NCBI RefSeq assembly: GCF_016908145.1
Contig: NZ_JAFBDI010000002.1
Coordinates: 32,699-96,698, forward strand
From: Marinitoga litoralis
GTDB lineage: Bacteria > Thermotogota > Thermotogae > Petrotogales > Petrotogaceae
Reading direction: 5' to 3'
DNA length: 64,000 nt
Position numbers and translations under genes: made by a program. This document shows positions 25,875 to 34,464 of this stretch, piece after piece; within the stretch, counting starts at the first letter, position 1, and each line of letters opens with the position of its first letter. The notes under the pieces are model-generated. The model was not told the DNA's origin and ran no database searches. It saw only the letters and a program-made list of their open reading frames with translations.

Positions 25875-27170
25875 TTAATATTCAGATGCACCTGTTATTG
25901 TTAATATTAAATTAGTCAATACTCCAACAACAGCAGCAAGACCTAAACCTTGTAAAGCAAAGTTACCAGCTTGGAAAACTGCTCCACCTAATCCTGTTAC
26001 TAACATCAATGACATTGTTACTAAGTTCTTTCCTTCTACCTTTACTTGGTTGTTTATCAATGTTTTTGCACCTATACTTGCTATCATTCCAAATAATAAT
26101 ATTTCTATTCCACCCATTACTGGTACTGGTATTGATCTTACTATTGCTCCTACTTTAGGTATTAATGCTAATAATATTGCAAAGAATGCTGCTATTCTCA
26201 TTATCCATGGGTTAAATGCTTTTGTAAATGCTAATACTCCTGTGTTTTCACTATATGTTGTATTTGCAGGTCCTCCTAAAAATCCTCCTAATGATGTTGC
26301 AAGCCCATCTCCCATTAATGTCCTGTGCATTCCTGGATCTTCATAGAATTTTTTCCCAACTACTGCTGATATTGCAAATACATCTCCAAAATGTTCAACT
26401 GATGGTGCTATTGCAACTGGTATTATTGCTGCAGCTGCATACCATGAGAATTTTGGTAAGTATAATTCTGGCATTCCTACCCAGCTTGCTGTTCCTACTT
26501 CTGCAAAACTTACATTTCCTGTTATTGCTGCTACTACATATCCTACTATTATCCCCCAAATAACTGGTACTAATCTGCTAAATCCTCTTGTGTATAACCT
26601 TACTATTACTGCTGTAAATAATGACACTAATGCTATCCACCAATTTCCACTTGCCATATTTATTGCTACTGGACTTAATATCAAACCGATTAATATAATC
26701 ATTGTTCCTGATATTACTGGTGGGAATAATTTTTCGAATCTCCTAATACCTATAAACTTTATCAATATACCAAAACCAAATTTAACCAATCCAGCTAAGA
26801 ATATTCCGCCTGTTGCATATGCCAAATATGGTCTTAAATCTACACCTGCTGCTACCGCATCATTTATACTTCCATAATTTAAACCAGCTTCATTCATGTA
26901 ATGCATTGTAACTGCTATAATTGGTGCAATATATGCAAAACTAGAACCTAAAAATACTGGTACTTTCCAATTGGTAATCCAGTGGAATAACAGTGTTCCG
27001 AGTCCGGCTGTAAATAACGCTACATTTACTGGAATACCTGTTAAATAAGGTACCAATACTGTTGCTCCAAACATTGTGAAGGTGTGTTGTAATCCTAATA
27101 ATATTAACCCCCCTGTACTCATACCTTCACTTCTGTCCTCTTGTAATGTTACATCCACATATTCATTCAT
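25875..27170 (-). CDS. uraA: uracil/xanthine permease (NCS2, UraA-like)
   Basis: 431 residues with 12-14 membrane segments. NCS2 signatures include LGLQHTFTMFGATVLVPYLTG at the start, FLGSSFAYIAPI and, late, PAIAP-like VAIAPSVEHFGDVFAIS, then GPANTTYSENTGVLAFTKAF. It imports uracil or another nucleobase by proton symport. Uracil fits with the psuG/psuK salvage genes elsewhere in the window. A GGGAGGG ribosome site precedes the ATG. Confidence 0.93.
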   Translation of the reverse strand: MNEYVDVTLQEDRSEGMSTGGLILLGLQHTFTMFGATVLVPYLTGIPVNVALFTAGLGTLLFHWITNWKVPVFLGSSFAYIAPIIAVTMHYMNEAGLNYGSINDAVAAGVDLRPYLAYATGGIFLAGLVKFGFGILIKFIGIRRFEKLFPPVISGTMIILIGLILSPVAINMASGNWWIALVSLFTAVIVRLYTRGFSRLVPVIWGIIVGYVVAAITGNVSFAEVGTASWVGMPELYLPKFSWYAAAAIIPVAIAPSVEHFGDVFAISAVVGKKFYEDPGMHRTLMGDGLATSLGGFLGGPANTTYSENTGVLAFTKAFNPWIMRIAAFFAILLALIPKVGAIVRSIPVPVMGGIEILLFGMIASIGAKTLINNQVKVEGKNLVTMSLMLVTGLGGAVFQAGNFALQGLGLAAVVGVLTNLILTITGASEY

Positions 27171-27240
27171 AAAATCCCTCCCTTTATAAGATATATAATT
27201 TGCTATTATTTTATGATTATTATTTGGTGATATTTAAAAA

Positions 27241-27522
27241 TTAAGGTGGAGATAACAATGAAGATAATTTTCTGAGGGAGCTATTTTTTATATGAAGAGG
27301 TTTATAAAAAGAGGCTATTATTGCAGATAACAAAGAGGATAAAATGAATAAAGAATAGTAGTTAGGAGAAAAATTTAAAAGGAGTTTTAAAAAAAGATTA
27401 AAGTGAAGATAGAAAAGAAGAAGAGTTGAAAATCTTTTTGCAAAATTTCTTTGAAGAAGAGAAAAAATTAAATAAATATTTTGGAGGAACTTATATTTTG
27501 TTTTTCGAAAAATGCCATTCAT
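27241..27522 (-). CDS. doubtful hydrophobic 93-residue ORF
   Basis: A 93-codon frame begins 9-10 nt after a textbook ribosome site (GGAGGTGATAAA then ATG). It encodes a Leu/Phe/Ser-rich hydrophobic protein with one or two possible membrane stretches. Against it: the minus strand here is extremely pyrimidine-rich, the opposite of the purine-rich coding strands elsewhere, and pyrimidine-rich DNA is open in all frames simply because stop codons need purines. No family is recognised. It could instead be a leader RNA of the downstream uracil permease or a decayed gene. This is the only candidate in the 27171-27625 gap. Confidence 0.3.
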   Translation of the reverse strand: MNGIFRKTKYKFLQNIYLIFSLLQRNFAKRFSTLLLFYLHFNLFLKLLLNFSPNYYSLFILSSLLSAIIASFYKPLHIKNSSLRKLSSLLSPP

Positions 27523-27625
27523 TTTATCACCTCCAAAATTCTCTAAGATATATTACACAAAAAAAGAGAAAAAATCAATAAATTTTGTGTAAATTTAAAT
27601 TTACAATACTATATATGGTATATAT

Positions 27626-27658
27626 AAAAAACGGAGTAGAAAATTCTACTCCGTTTTT
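27626..27658 (-). terminator. terminator of the MBX-like operon
   Basis: Stem of about 14 bp (ACGGAGTAGAA paired with TTCTACTCCGT plus A/T extension) with a T-run on the minus strand, directly 3' of the flavoprotein-fusion stop. Confidence 0.9.
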
Positions 27659-27660
27659 AT

Positions 27661-29508
27661 TTATTTTTTATCCTTATCGTAACCTGTTAAATAAAAATCA
27701 ATACCTTGCGCAGCCTTATGACCATCTGCAACACCATGAATAATATCTGGGCCATGAACAATATCTCCACCAGCAAATAACCAAGGAACTCCAATTACGT
27801 GGTTATATTCATCAGTTTTTATTCTTCCTCTTTCAATTGTAATTTTTTCTTTTATTTCTTCTGGTAAGTATGAATAATCTGGCATTTGACCAATTGATTC
27901 AACTACTAAATCTGCTTCAATTTCTAATACTTGAGATTCATCGTACTTAGGATTAAATCTTCCTTCTTCGTCAAATATAGATAAAACTTTCTTAAATCTT
28001 GCTTTTTTAACTTTATCGCCATCAGTTACTATTTCAATTGGACCCCAACCTGGATGGAATATTACACCTTCTTCTCCACCTTCTTCTTTTTCATCCCAAT
28101 CAGCTGGCATTTCATCTAATGTTCTTTCTAAACTTACAACGTGTACTTCAGATTGACCGTATTCTATATTTTGTAATCTAACCATTGTTCTGGCAACGTC
28201 CATAGCAACGTTACCTCCACCAATAACAACTAATTTTTTAGGAATATATGGTTTTGGCCCATCTCCTATTACATAGTATTTCATTTCCTTTAAAACAACC
28301 ATTGCTTGTTTAACCATTGGATGATCTGTTCCTGGAACGCCTGTAGTTCTTCCTAGTGTAAATCCAGTTGATAAAAATACTGCATCATAATTATCTTTTA
28401 ATTCTTCTAATGTAACATCTACCCCAACTTTTGTATTAAATCTAAATTCAACACCTAATGATTCTATATATTTCCAATCTTTTTCAAAAGATTCTAAAGG
28501 CAATCTATATGTTGGACCACCGTAATTTAATACACCACCAGGTCTTTTTTCCGCTTCAAAAACTGTAACATTATATCCCATTAATACTAAGTAATATGCA
28601 GCTGATAAACCTGCTGGTCCTCCTCCGACTATTGCAACTTTCTTATCTGTTTTCTTAATTATTTGTTGTTCATGCTTTAATACTTCATGATATTCTTCAG
28701 CAGGAATTTGATCAACAATATATCTTTTTAACCATCTTATTGAAACTGCTTCCCCTCTATGACCAATTGTACATGCAGTTTCACATCTGTGAGTACACAT
28801 TTTACCACAAACTAATGGTAATGGATTTGTCTTATATAACCATCTTAATCCTTCCTCTACATTATCTTCATATACAGTTCTAATATAATCTGGTATATCC
28901 ATGTGAGCAGGACATGTTTTTGTACAAATACCACAATCAACACATCTTGCAGCTTCTTCAATAGCTTGTTGTTTTGAGAAACCTTTTACTACTTCTAAGA
29001 AGCTCTTTTTTCTTGTATCTGCATCTAAAATTTCCATTGGAACTCTTTCTAAATCTAATAAATCTGTATCTTCTGTTCTTGTATATCCATCTTCATATTC
29101 TATTTGATGAATTCCATCTTTTTTTGGTAAAAAGAAGAAAGTGTTTGGATTTGTATCTATATGAATATATTCTTTTGACATTGTTAATGAACCTGTTGTA
29201 CAAATATCTACACATAATGCACAAAAAGTACATCTTCCATAATCTATTGCTGGTCTTTCTGGTTTTGAACCTTCTTCGTCTGGAAGTTCTGGAATATTAA
29301 TCATGTTAATAGCTTCTGTAGGACAAATTTTTGAACATGTACCACAACCGATACATAAATCCCAGTCATTTTTATGAAAACCTCTATAATTTGCAGCAGC
29401 TTCTCTAGGTTCTTTTAATATATTATCCATTGGAATTGTAACAGGTTTTTTTGTCATATATTTCCATGCTTTTACTGGTGCAAAAAAGCTCTTTTTTCTT
29501 TCTGACAT
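27661..29508 (-). CDS. NuoI-like dicluster ferredoxin fused to GltD/NfnB-like NAD(P)H flavoprotein
   Basis: 615 residues. Residues 1-115 resemble the NuoI/MbxN ferredoxin with two [4Fe-4S] motifs (C52/C55/C58/C62 and C93/C96/C99/C103). Residues about 180-250 carry further cysteines (C189, C192, C195, C199, C234, C238, C242, C246), the N-terminal cluster domain of GltD-type proteins. A FAD Rossmann motif follows (VGGGPAGLSAAYYL, from 294), then a second NAD(P) motif IGGGNVAMDVARTM. It is the last gene of the operon, 9 nt after the NuoD-like gene. It should connect the ferredoxin branch of the complex to NAD(P)H, or to polysulfide if NSR/SudA-like. Each half is well supported; the reaction is inference. 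Confidence 0.9.
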   Translation of the reverse strand: MSERKKSFFAPVKAWKYMTKKPVTIPMDNILKEPREAAANYRGFHKNDWDLCIGCGTCSKICPTEAINMINIPELPDEEGSKPERPAIDYGRCTFCALCVDICTTGSLTMSKEYIHIDTNPNTFFFLPKKDGIHQIEYEDGYTRTEDTDLLDLERVPMEILDADTRKKSFLEVVKGFSKQQAIEEAARCVDCGICTKTCPAHMDIPDYIRTVYEDNVEEGLRWLYKTNPLPLVCGKMCTHRCETACTIGHRGEAVSIRWLKRYIVDQIPAEEYHEVLKHEQQIIKKTDKKVAIVGGGPAGLSAAYYLVLMGYNVTVFEAEKRPGGVLNYGGPTYRLPLESFEKDWKYIESLGVEFRFNTKVGVDVTLEELKDNYDAVFLSTGFTLGRTTGVPGTDHPMVKQAMVVLKEMKYYVIGDGPKPYIPKKLVVIGGGNVAMDVARTMVRLQNIEYGQSEVHVVSLERTLDEMPADWDEKEEGGEEGVIFHPGWGPIEIVTDGDKVKKARFKKVLSIFDEEGRFNPKYDESQVLEIEADLVVESIGQMPDYSYLPEEIKEKITIERGRIKTDEYNHVIGVPWLFAGGDIVHGPDIIHGVADGHKAAQGIDFYLTGYDKDKK

Positions 29509-29517
29509 CTTCTCACC

Positions 29518-30633
29518 TCACCTATCTATTTCTGGAGAACATACACCCATAGTATCTAACCATATAGCAACATCTTCTAATCTGGTTCCTGGTAAATATT
29601 TTTCAATACCTAATAATCCTTGAGGATAAGAAGCACCTCTAACAGCAATTCTATATGGTTTGTTTTCACCATCAGACACTATGAAATAACCATAATCTCC
29701 TCTTGAAGATTCAACATGAGAATATACTTGTCCCTTTGGCACTCTCCATCTCAAAGCACTTCCACGAGAAATTTTTGCTCTAATTGGACCTTCTTTTGGC
29801 ATTTTATCTAATACTTGTCTAATTATTCTAATTGATTGTTTTATTTCTTCAAATTTCATTGATAACCTGTCATATGCATAAGATACCCCTTTATGAACTG
29901 GAACATCAAATTCTACTTGGTCATATCTTGCATAAGGTTCAACTTTTCTAATATCATATGGTTCCCCAGTAGTTGATCTTAATCCAATACCTGTAACTCC
30001 TAATTCCCAACACACTTCAGCTGATAATGGAGCAGCAGCTTTTAACCTTTTTTCCATTACAGGGTTTCTTAAAATTAAATCTTCATATTCAGGTAATCTT
30101 CTTTCTATATCATCCATTAATTTTTCAATTTTTTTCTCTATTCCGTCTGGTAAATCTTTTCTTACACCACCTGGAACTATATACATATGATAAATTCTTG
30201 CACCTGTTATTGCTTCAAAAATATCTAAGATTAAATCTCTATCAGAAATTGCCCAGTTAGGACCAGTATATAATCCAGTTGGACCTCCAATACCACCAAA
30301 TGACATCATGTGAATTGCAACTCTTGCCATTTCTAATATTAACATTCTGATCCAATGTGCTCTTTCTGGAACTTCAATTTTAGCTAATGTTTCAATTCCC
30401 ATTGCATATACCATTTCATTTATATCTGGTTCAGGAACACAAATTCTCGGAATTAAAGCAAGATTATTCATCCATAATCTTCTTTCCATTAACTTTTCAA
30501 AACCACGATGAAGCATACCAGGTAATGGTCTAGCTTTTTCTACAATATCTCCATCAACATATAGATGAACACTAAAGTTTCCATGCATACCTGGATGGTT
30601 AGGTCCTAAAAATAATTTTAATTCTCTTTTCAT
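29518..30633 (-). CDS. NuoD / [NiFe]-hydrogenase large-subunit-like protein (MbxL type)
   Basis: 371 residues of the complex-I 49-kDa/group 4 hydrogenase large subunit family (LGPNHPGMHGNFSVHLYVDG, HRGFEKLMERR, the SRGDYGYFIVSDG block). At the hydrogenase N-terminal CxxC position it reads RICVPE (C65, E68) and at the C-terminal CxxC position GVCSPEIDR (C365, E368). One cysteine of each pair is therefore replaced by Glu, and a standard [NiFe] centre cannot form. This places it with MBX/MBS-like rather than hydrogen-evolving Mbh complexes. The start overlaps the NuoC-like stop by 4 nt. Confidence 0.93.
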   Translation of the reverse strand: MKRELKLFLGPNHPGMHGNFSVHLYVDGDIVEKARPLPGMLHRGFEKLMERRLWMNNLALIPRICVPEPDINEMVYAMGIETLAKIEVPERAHWIRMLILEMARVAIHMMSFGGIGGPTGLYTGPNWAISDRDLILDIFEAITGARIYHMYIVPGGVRKDLPDGIEKKIEKLMDDIERRLPEYEDLILRNPVMEKRLKAAAPLSAEVCWELGVTGIGLRSTTGEPYDIRKVEPYARYDQVEFDVPVHKGVSYAYDRLSMKFEEIKQSIRIIRQVLDKMPKEGPIRAKISRGSALRWRVPKGQVYSHVESSRGDYGYFIVSDGENKPYRIAVRGASYPQGLLGIEKYLPGTRLEDVAIWLDTMGVCSPEIDR

Positions 30634-31145
30634 TCTGCTTCACCTTCTTTCGGTATGAAATCAACTTTATAATCTCTTACATCAAATTTTTTCTTTGAGT
30701 AAGCTAATGGATCAAAATCTTTTCTTAGAGGTGGAATATCATCCCACAATTCCAAGAATAATGGCTTTGTTGATCTTTCATTTCCTTCAAATTCAACACC
30801 GAAAAATTCATGAACATCTCTTTCATAAAATTCTGCACCAGGATAAATTGATACAATTGTTCTAAATTTAGGATTATCTCTTTCTATCTTTGTTCTTACA
30901 TTTATTGTAATTGGATTTTCCCAATTATATATAATATATACTAATTGAAATTTATTTTCTTTAATCCAATCAATACAAGTTAATAATGTTAATTGTCTCC
31001 ATCCTTGAGCCTTTAAATAAGCTAATATAGTGTGTAATTCTTCATTTTCAACGTCAATTGCAAATTGTCTTTCATTAACAACATCAACATTTATAGGATT
31101 AAATTTATTTTTTAAATCATTAATAATATCATTCATGGAATTCAT
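30630..31145 (-). CDS. NuoC-like 30-kDa subunit (MbxK type)
   Basis: 171 residues (168 if the second ATG at 31136 is used; neither has a strong ribosome site because the start lies inside the upstream gene). The conserved block EFYERDVHEFFGVEFEGN followed by PLFLELWDDIPPLRKDF is the NuoC 30-kDa signature. It is a peripheral arm subunit between the NuoB- and NuoD-like proteins and overlaps both neighbouring genes. Confidence 0.93.
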   Translation of the reverse strand: MNSMNDIINDLKNKFNPINVDVVNERQFAIDVENEELHTILAYLKAQGWRQLTLLTCIDWIKENKFQLVYIIYNWENPITINVRTKIERDNPKFRTIVSIYPGAEFYERDVHEFFGVEFEGNERSTKPLFLELWDDIPPLRKDFDPLAYSKKKFDVRDYKVDFIPKEGEAE

Positions 31146-31722
31146 CTTTTACATACACCTCCCCAAGGGCCCTAATTTGGTTTCTCTTATACCAATCATT
31201 ATATTTTAAATACCTCTTCCAACCTTTTGCTTCGCCCTTGTTAATCATATCTAATAATGTTCTAAATCCATTCATAACTGCTTCTGGTCTTGGCATACAT
31301 CCAGCAATATATAAATCTACAGGAATATAATAATCTAACCTAGAAATAACTGCATATGAATCATAATAAATTCCACCATTTAATGTACAAGAACCAAAAC
31401 CGACAACATATTTTGGAGTTTGCATTTGTTCATATGTATAAATAACCCTTCTTAATGTTTTTACACTTAAATAACCTGTAATAAGTAATACGTCTGCTTG
31501 CCTTGGAGTGGCCATTGGCCCCATACCAAATCTTTCCATATCGAATCTAGATGTCATTGTTGGAGGTAATTCTATAGCTCCACATCCTGTACAATAGTGT
31601 AACATCCATAATGATTTACTTCTAAATATATTTCCAAATTTTTCCCAGAATGTTTTAGTATCTCTACAATCTAATTCATTAACATCTATTTCATTTATTT
31701 TTTCGTTTTCATTTAAAGCCAT
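31129..31722 (-). CDS. NuoB / hydrogenase small-subunit-like protein (MbxJ type)
   Basis: 197 residues. It carries the proximal [4Fe-4S] ligands of the NuoB family: HYCTGCGAIE (two Cys), GFGSCTLNGG and AGCMPRPEA. The last motif has Met where GCPPRPE is usual. It sits in the peripheral arm against the NuoD-like subunit. The start follows GGGGTGAG inside the end of the nuoH-like gene (10-nt overlap). Confidence 0.93.
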   Translation of the reverse strand: MALNENEKINEIDVNELDCRDTKTFWEKFGNIFRSKSLWMLHYCTGCGAIELPPTMTSRFDMERFGMGPMATPRQADVLLITGYLSVKTLRRVIYTYEQMQTPKYVVGFGSCTLNGGIYYDSYAVISRLDYYIPVDLYIAGCMPRPEAVMNGFRTLLDMINKGEAKGWKRYLKYNDWYKRNQIRALGEVYVKDEFHE

Positions 31723-32624
31723 ACGCTCACCCCCAAACCGGTGAAAATTATAATTAAAGCTTGTATAAATGCTAACAACAATGGAACTTTTAAGTAAAAT
31801 GCTACTACTTCGTCAATCTTAAATCTTCCCATAACATTACCTATCATTGTAGCTAATATATAAACAAAGAAGTATTTAATTAAAAATTCAATTACTGTTC
31901 CGCCGCCTAAGAATAAATTTACAAATAATCCTACTTCAATAAATTGTGCAAATTCGTGTTGCAACATCAATAAACCTAAATGTTTTCCACTATATTCTAC
32001 CAATGGACCCGATGCTATTTCAGCTGGAGCTATTGGAGTGTCAAATGGTTTTTTACCCAACATACCTAATAATGATACAAATGCTACTATTGTACCTAAA
32101 GGCATTCTAAATAAGTTCCAACCTAAAATTCCCATGCCTTGTTGTGCTTCTGCAATTCCAGAAATTGATCCAGTCTTATAATCATATATTAATGATAAAA
32201 CAACAATTAAAAATGGTAATTCATAACCTAAATTTTGAGTTAATCCCCTCATAACACCAATACTTGCCCAAGGGTTTCCTGAACCTGAAGCACTCATTGC
32301 CATACCTAATAATCCGATTGCTAATAAATATGTAATAACAAAGAAATTATCTAATCCTTTGAATACTACAAAATTACCTGCTGGTACAAATATTAATGTT
32401 GCTATAGTTCCACCTAAAGCCATAATAACTCCAAAATCATATATAAATCCATGTGTAATTGAACCTTTACTCCATAATTTAAATATATCTAAAAATTGTT
32501 GGTAAAAAGGAGGTCCCATTCTTTTTTGACCTCTAGCAACAACTTTTCTTGCAATACCTGATAATGTAACTTGCCAGAAAAAAGCTAATAATACTAATCC
32601 TATAGCTGAAAAGAAAGTTGTCAT
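31713..32624 (-). CDS. NuoH-like membrane subunit (MbxM type)
   Basis: 303 residues with about eight membrane helices. Signatures of the NuoH/HycD family: GIARKVVARGQKRMGPPFYQ near the N-terminus, and KKPFDTPIAPAEIASGPLVEYSG with the charged loop that contacts the peripheral arm. It links the redox arm to the antiporter-like subunits. It overlaps the upstream gene by 4 nt (ATGA). Confidence 0.94.
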   Translation of the reverse strand: MTTFFSAIGLVLLAFFWQVTLSGIARKVVARGQKRMGPPFYQQFLDIFKLWSKGSITHGFIYDFGVIMALGGTIATLIFVPAGNFVVFKGLDNFFVITYLLAIGLLGMAMSASGSGNPWASIGVMRGLTQNLGYELPFLIVVLSLIYDYKTGSISGIAEAQQGMGILGWNLFRMPLGTIVAFVSLLGMLGKKPFDTPIAPAEIASGPLVEYSGKHLGLLMLQHEFAQFIEVGLFVNLFLGGGTVIEFLIKYFFVYILATMIGNVMGRFKIDEVVAFYLKVPLLLAFIQALIIIFTGLGVSVWL

Positions 32625-34462
32625 ATTTTATCACCCCACATAAAAATAACTGTTATAACTACAGAAATCCAGAAAACAGTATATGCTGGATTGTCATTAA
32701 AGAACCATGTTTTTACTAACATTCCTAGTTCTTCAACTCTCATTGCAATTGCATCATATAATCTTTCAAATGAAGGATGATTTTTATACATTCTTTCAAA
32801 TGGGGCATAGAAATTTTGTGAATAATGATATTTATCAGGATCATATATAAATTCAGATGAAGTATATGTATCCATTAATCCAACTTTTTTGGATTTTGGT
32901 AATAATGCAAATAATATTAAAGCCGCAATAAATCCACCAGCAAATACTAAAGTTACGATAAATGAATCCCATTGACCATTAGGTGTAATAATTTTGAATC
33001 CATCGATAACTATTGGTTTTATATTTAATGAAGTTTCTATTTTTCCTATAAATCTCAACATTAAACCTGGATATACCCCATATAATAATGACAATAATGA
33101 TAAAACTATTAATGGTATTTGCATTAATACAGGAACTTCTTTTACATCCTTATATTTTGGTGATAATTGTCCTAATAATGCACCTGCTAATGGTCTAAAT
33201 ACATATAAGAAAGATCCTACACTTCCAAAGAATGCAGCAAATGCTATGAATACATTTCCACCTCTAACTAAAGTTTGGAAAATTATCCATTTTGATGCAA
33301 AACCACTTAGAGGAGGAATACCAGCAACTGAAATGATAGCTAATAAATAAGCTGCATAAGTTAATGGCATTTTAAATATTAATCCGCCTAATTCTGATAT
33401 CTTAGTTGTACCAGTTCTATATGCTATACCAGCAAAAGCTAAGAACATTGCTGCTGAAGCTATTGCGTGGTTGAATATATGCATCATACCGCCAGCAAAA
33501 CCATATTGATTCATTGTAGCTAAACCAACTAAAATATATCCAGCATTACTTACTGATGAGTATGCAATTAATCTCTTTACATCATCTTGTTTAATTGCCA
33601 TTAATGTACCAACTATTATACTTATAGCACCTAATATCATTAATACATAATTTTCAAATGGATAACCCATAATTTTTAAATCTGTAGAAAATACCTTTAA
33701 AGATGGTAATAATACAGTTACTATAAATGCTACGAATGCACCCATTTTTTCAACTGCACCTGCTAATACAGCAGAGAAAATATCTGGAGCATTACCTTGT
33801 GAAATTGGAGCTAATACGTGGAATGGAAAAATACCAAATTCCGCTAATCCAGCTACAACAAATAAAAAGAAGAATAAAATTGCAAATTTAGGATCATTAC
33901 TCAAACCATTTATAACTCCATTTATTTCAAAAGTATTATATTTTGCATATGCTAAGAAAATTGCATATAACATCATAAATGAACCTAATGTACTAACACC
34001 ATAATAAATTGATGGTGCTTTTAATGATTTACCAAATCCGATTACAAATACTGATGCCCAAACTGCAATTTCCCAGAAAATAAATAAAGTTAAAAAATCT
34101 TTTGAGAAAAATACTCCTAATGTTCCAGCCATAGAAAGTAAGAATAACATATTAAATGCAGCTGGATGAACTAATTTTTCTAACCAATATGGAATGAAAA
34201 ATGAAACTGATGCAAATACAGTTAATACTGTAATTGCAAAGAACCATGCATAATTTGATGTTATTAATTCTAAATTTATATTTCCAATTTTAGCAATTTC
34301 ATATAAACTAGTAGAAGAATCCTTTAATACATAAACTGAAAATACTGAAATTAAGGATACTAAAATTACATAAAATGCCCCTACTTTTTTATTTACTTTT
34401 GTTAATATATAAGAAGCAATTGAACTAAGTAATATAAATAATATTAATACGTTTAATTCCAT
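32621..34462 (-). CDS. antiporter-like NuoL/M/N family subunit (MbxH' type)
   Basis: 613 residues from ATG 34462, set by GGGAGGG eight bases upstream; a GTG two codons earlier is too close to it. About 15 membrane helices. The proton-antiporter core is present, with a glutamate in FWEIAVWASVF, lysine and histidine in LAGAVEKMGAF and KQDDVKRLIAYSSVSNAGYI, and MHIFNHAIASAAMF. A C-terminal soluble extension contains FYAPFERMYKNHPSFERLYD. It is the second of two antiporter-like subunits, as in archaeal MBX/MBS operons, and probably pumps H+ or Na+. Confidence 0.92.
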   Translation of the reverse strand: MELNVLILFILLSSIASYILTKVNKKVGAFYVILVSLISVFSVYVLKDSSTSLYEIAKIGNINLELITSNYAWFFAITVLTVFASVSFFIPYWLEKLVHPAAFNMLFLLSMAGTLGVFFSKDFLTLFIFWEIAVWASVFVIGFGKSLKAPSIYYGVSTLGSFMMLYAIFLAYAKYNTFEINGVINGLSNDPKFAILFFFLFVVAGLAEFGIFPFHVLAPISQGNAPDIFSAVLAGAVEKMGAFVAFIVTVLLPSLKVFSTDLKIMGYPFENYVLMILGAISIIVGTLMAIKQDDVKRLIAYSSVSNAGYILVGLATMNQYGFAGGMMHIFNHAIASAAMFLAFAGIAYRTGTTKISELGGLIFKMPLTYAAYLLAIISVAGIPPLSGFASKWIIFQTLVRGGNVFIAFAAFFGSVGSFLYVFRPLAGALLGQLSPKYKDVKEVPVLMQIPLIVLSLLSLLYGVYPGLMLRFIGKIETSLNIKPIVIDGFKIITPNGQWDSFIVTLVFAGGFIAALILFALLPKSKKVGLMDTYTSSEFIYDPDKYHYSQNFYAPFERMYKNHPSFERLYDAIAMRVEELGMLVKTWFFNDNPAYTVFWISVVITVIFMWGDKI

Positions 34463-34464
34463 GT

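Noticed and set aside
26050..26877. Three plus-strand open frames opposite the uracil permease gene
   Set aside because: Shadows of the permease coding sequence; no ribosome sites and no recognisable product.
29518..32624. Hydrogen-evolving [NiFe] membrane hydrogenase
   Set aside because: The large-subunit CxxC motifs each lack their second cysteine, so Ni cannot be bound in the usual way.
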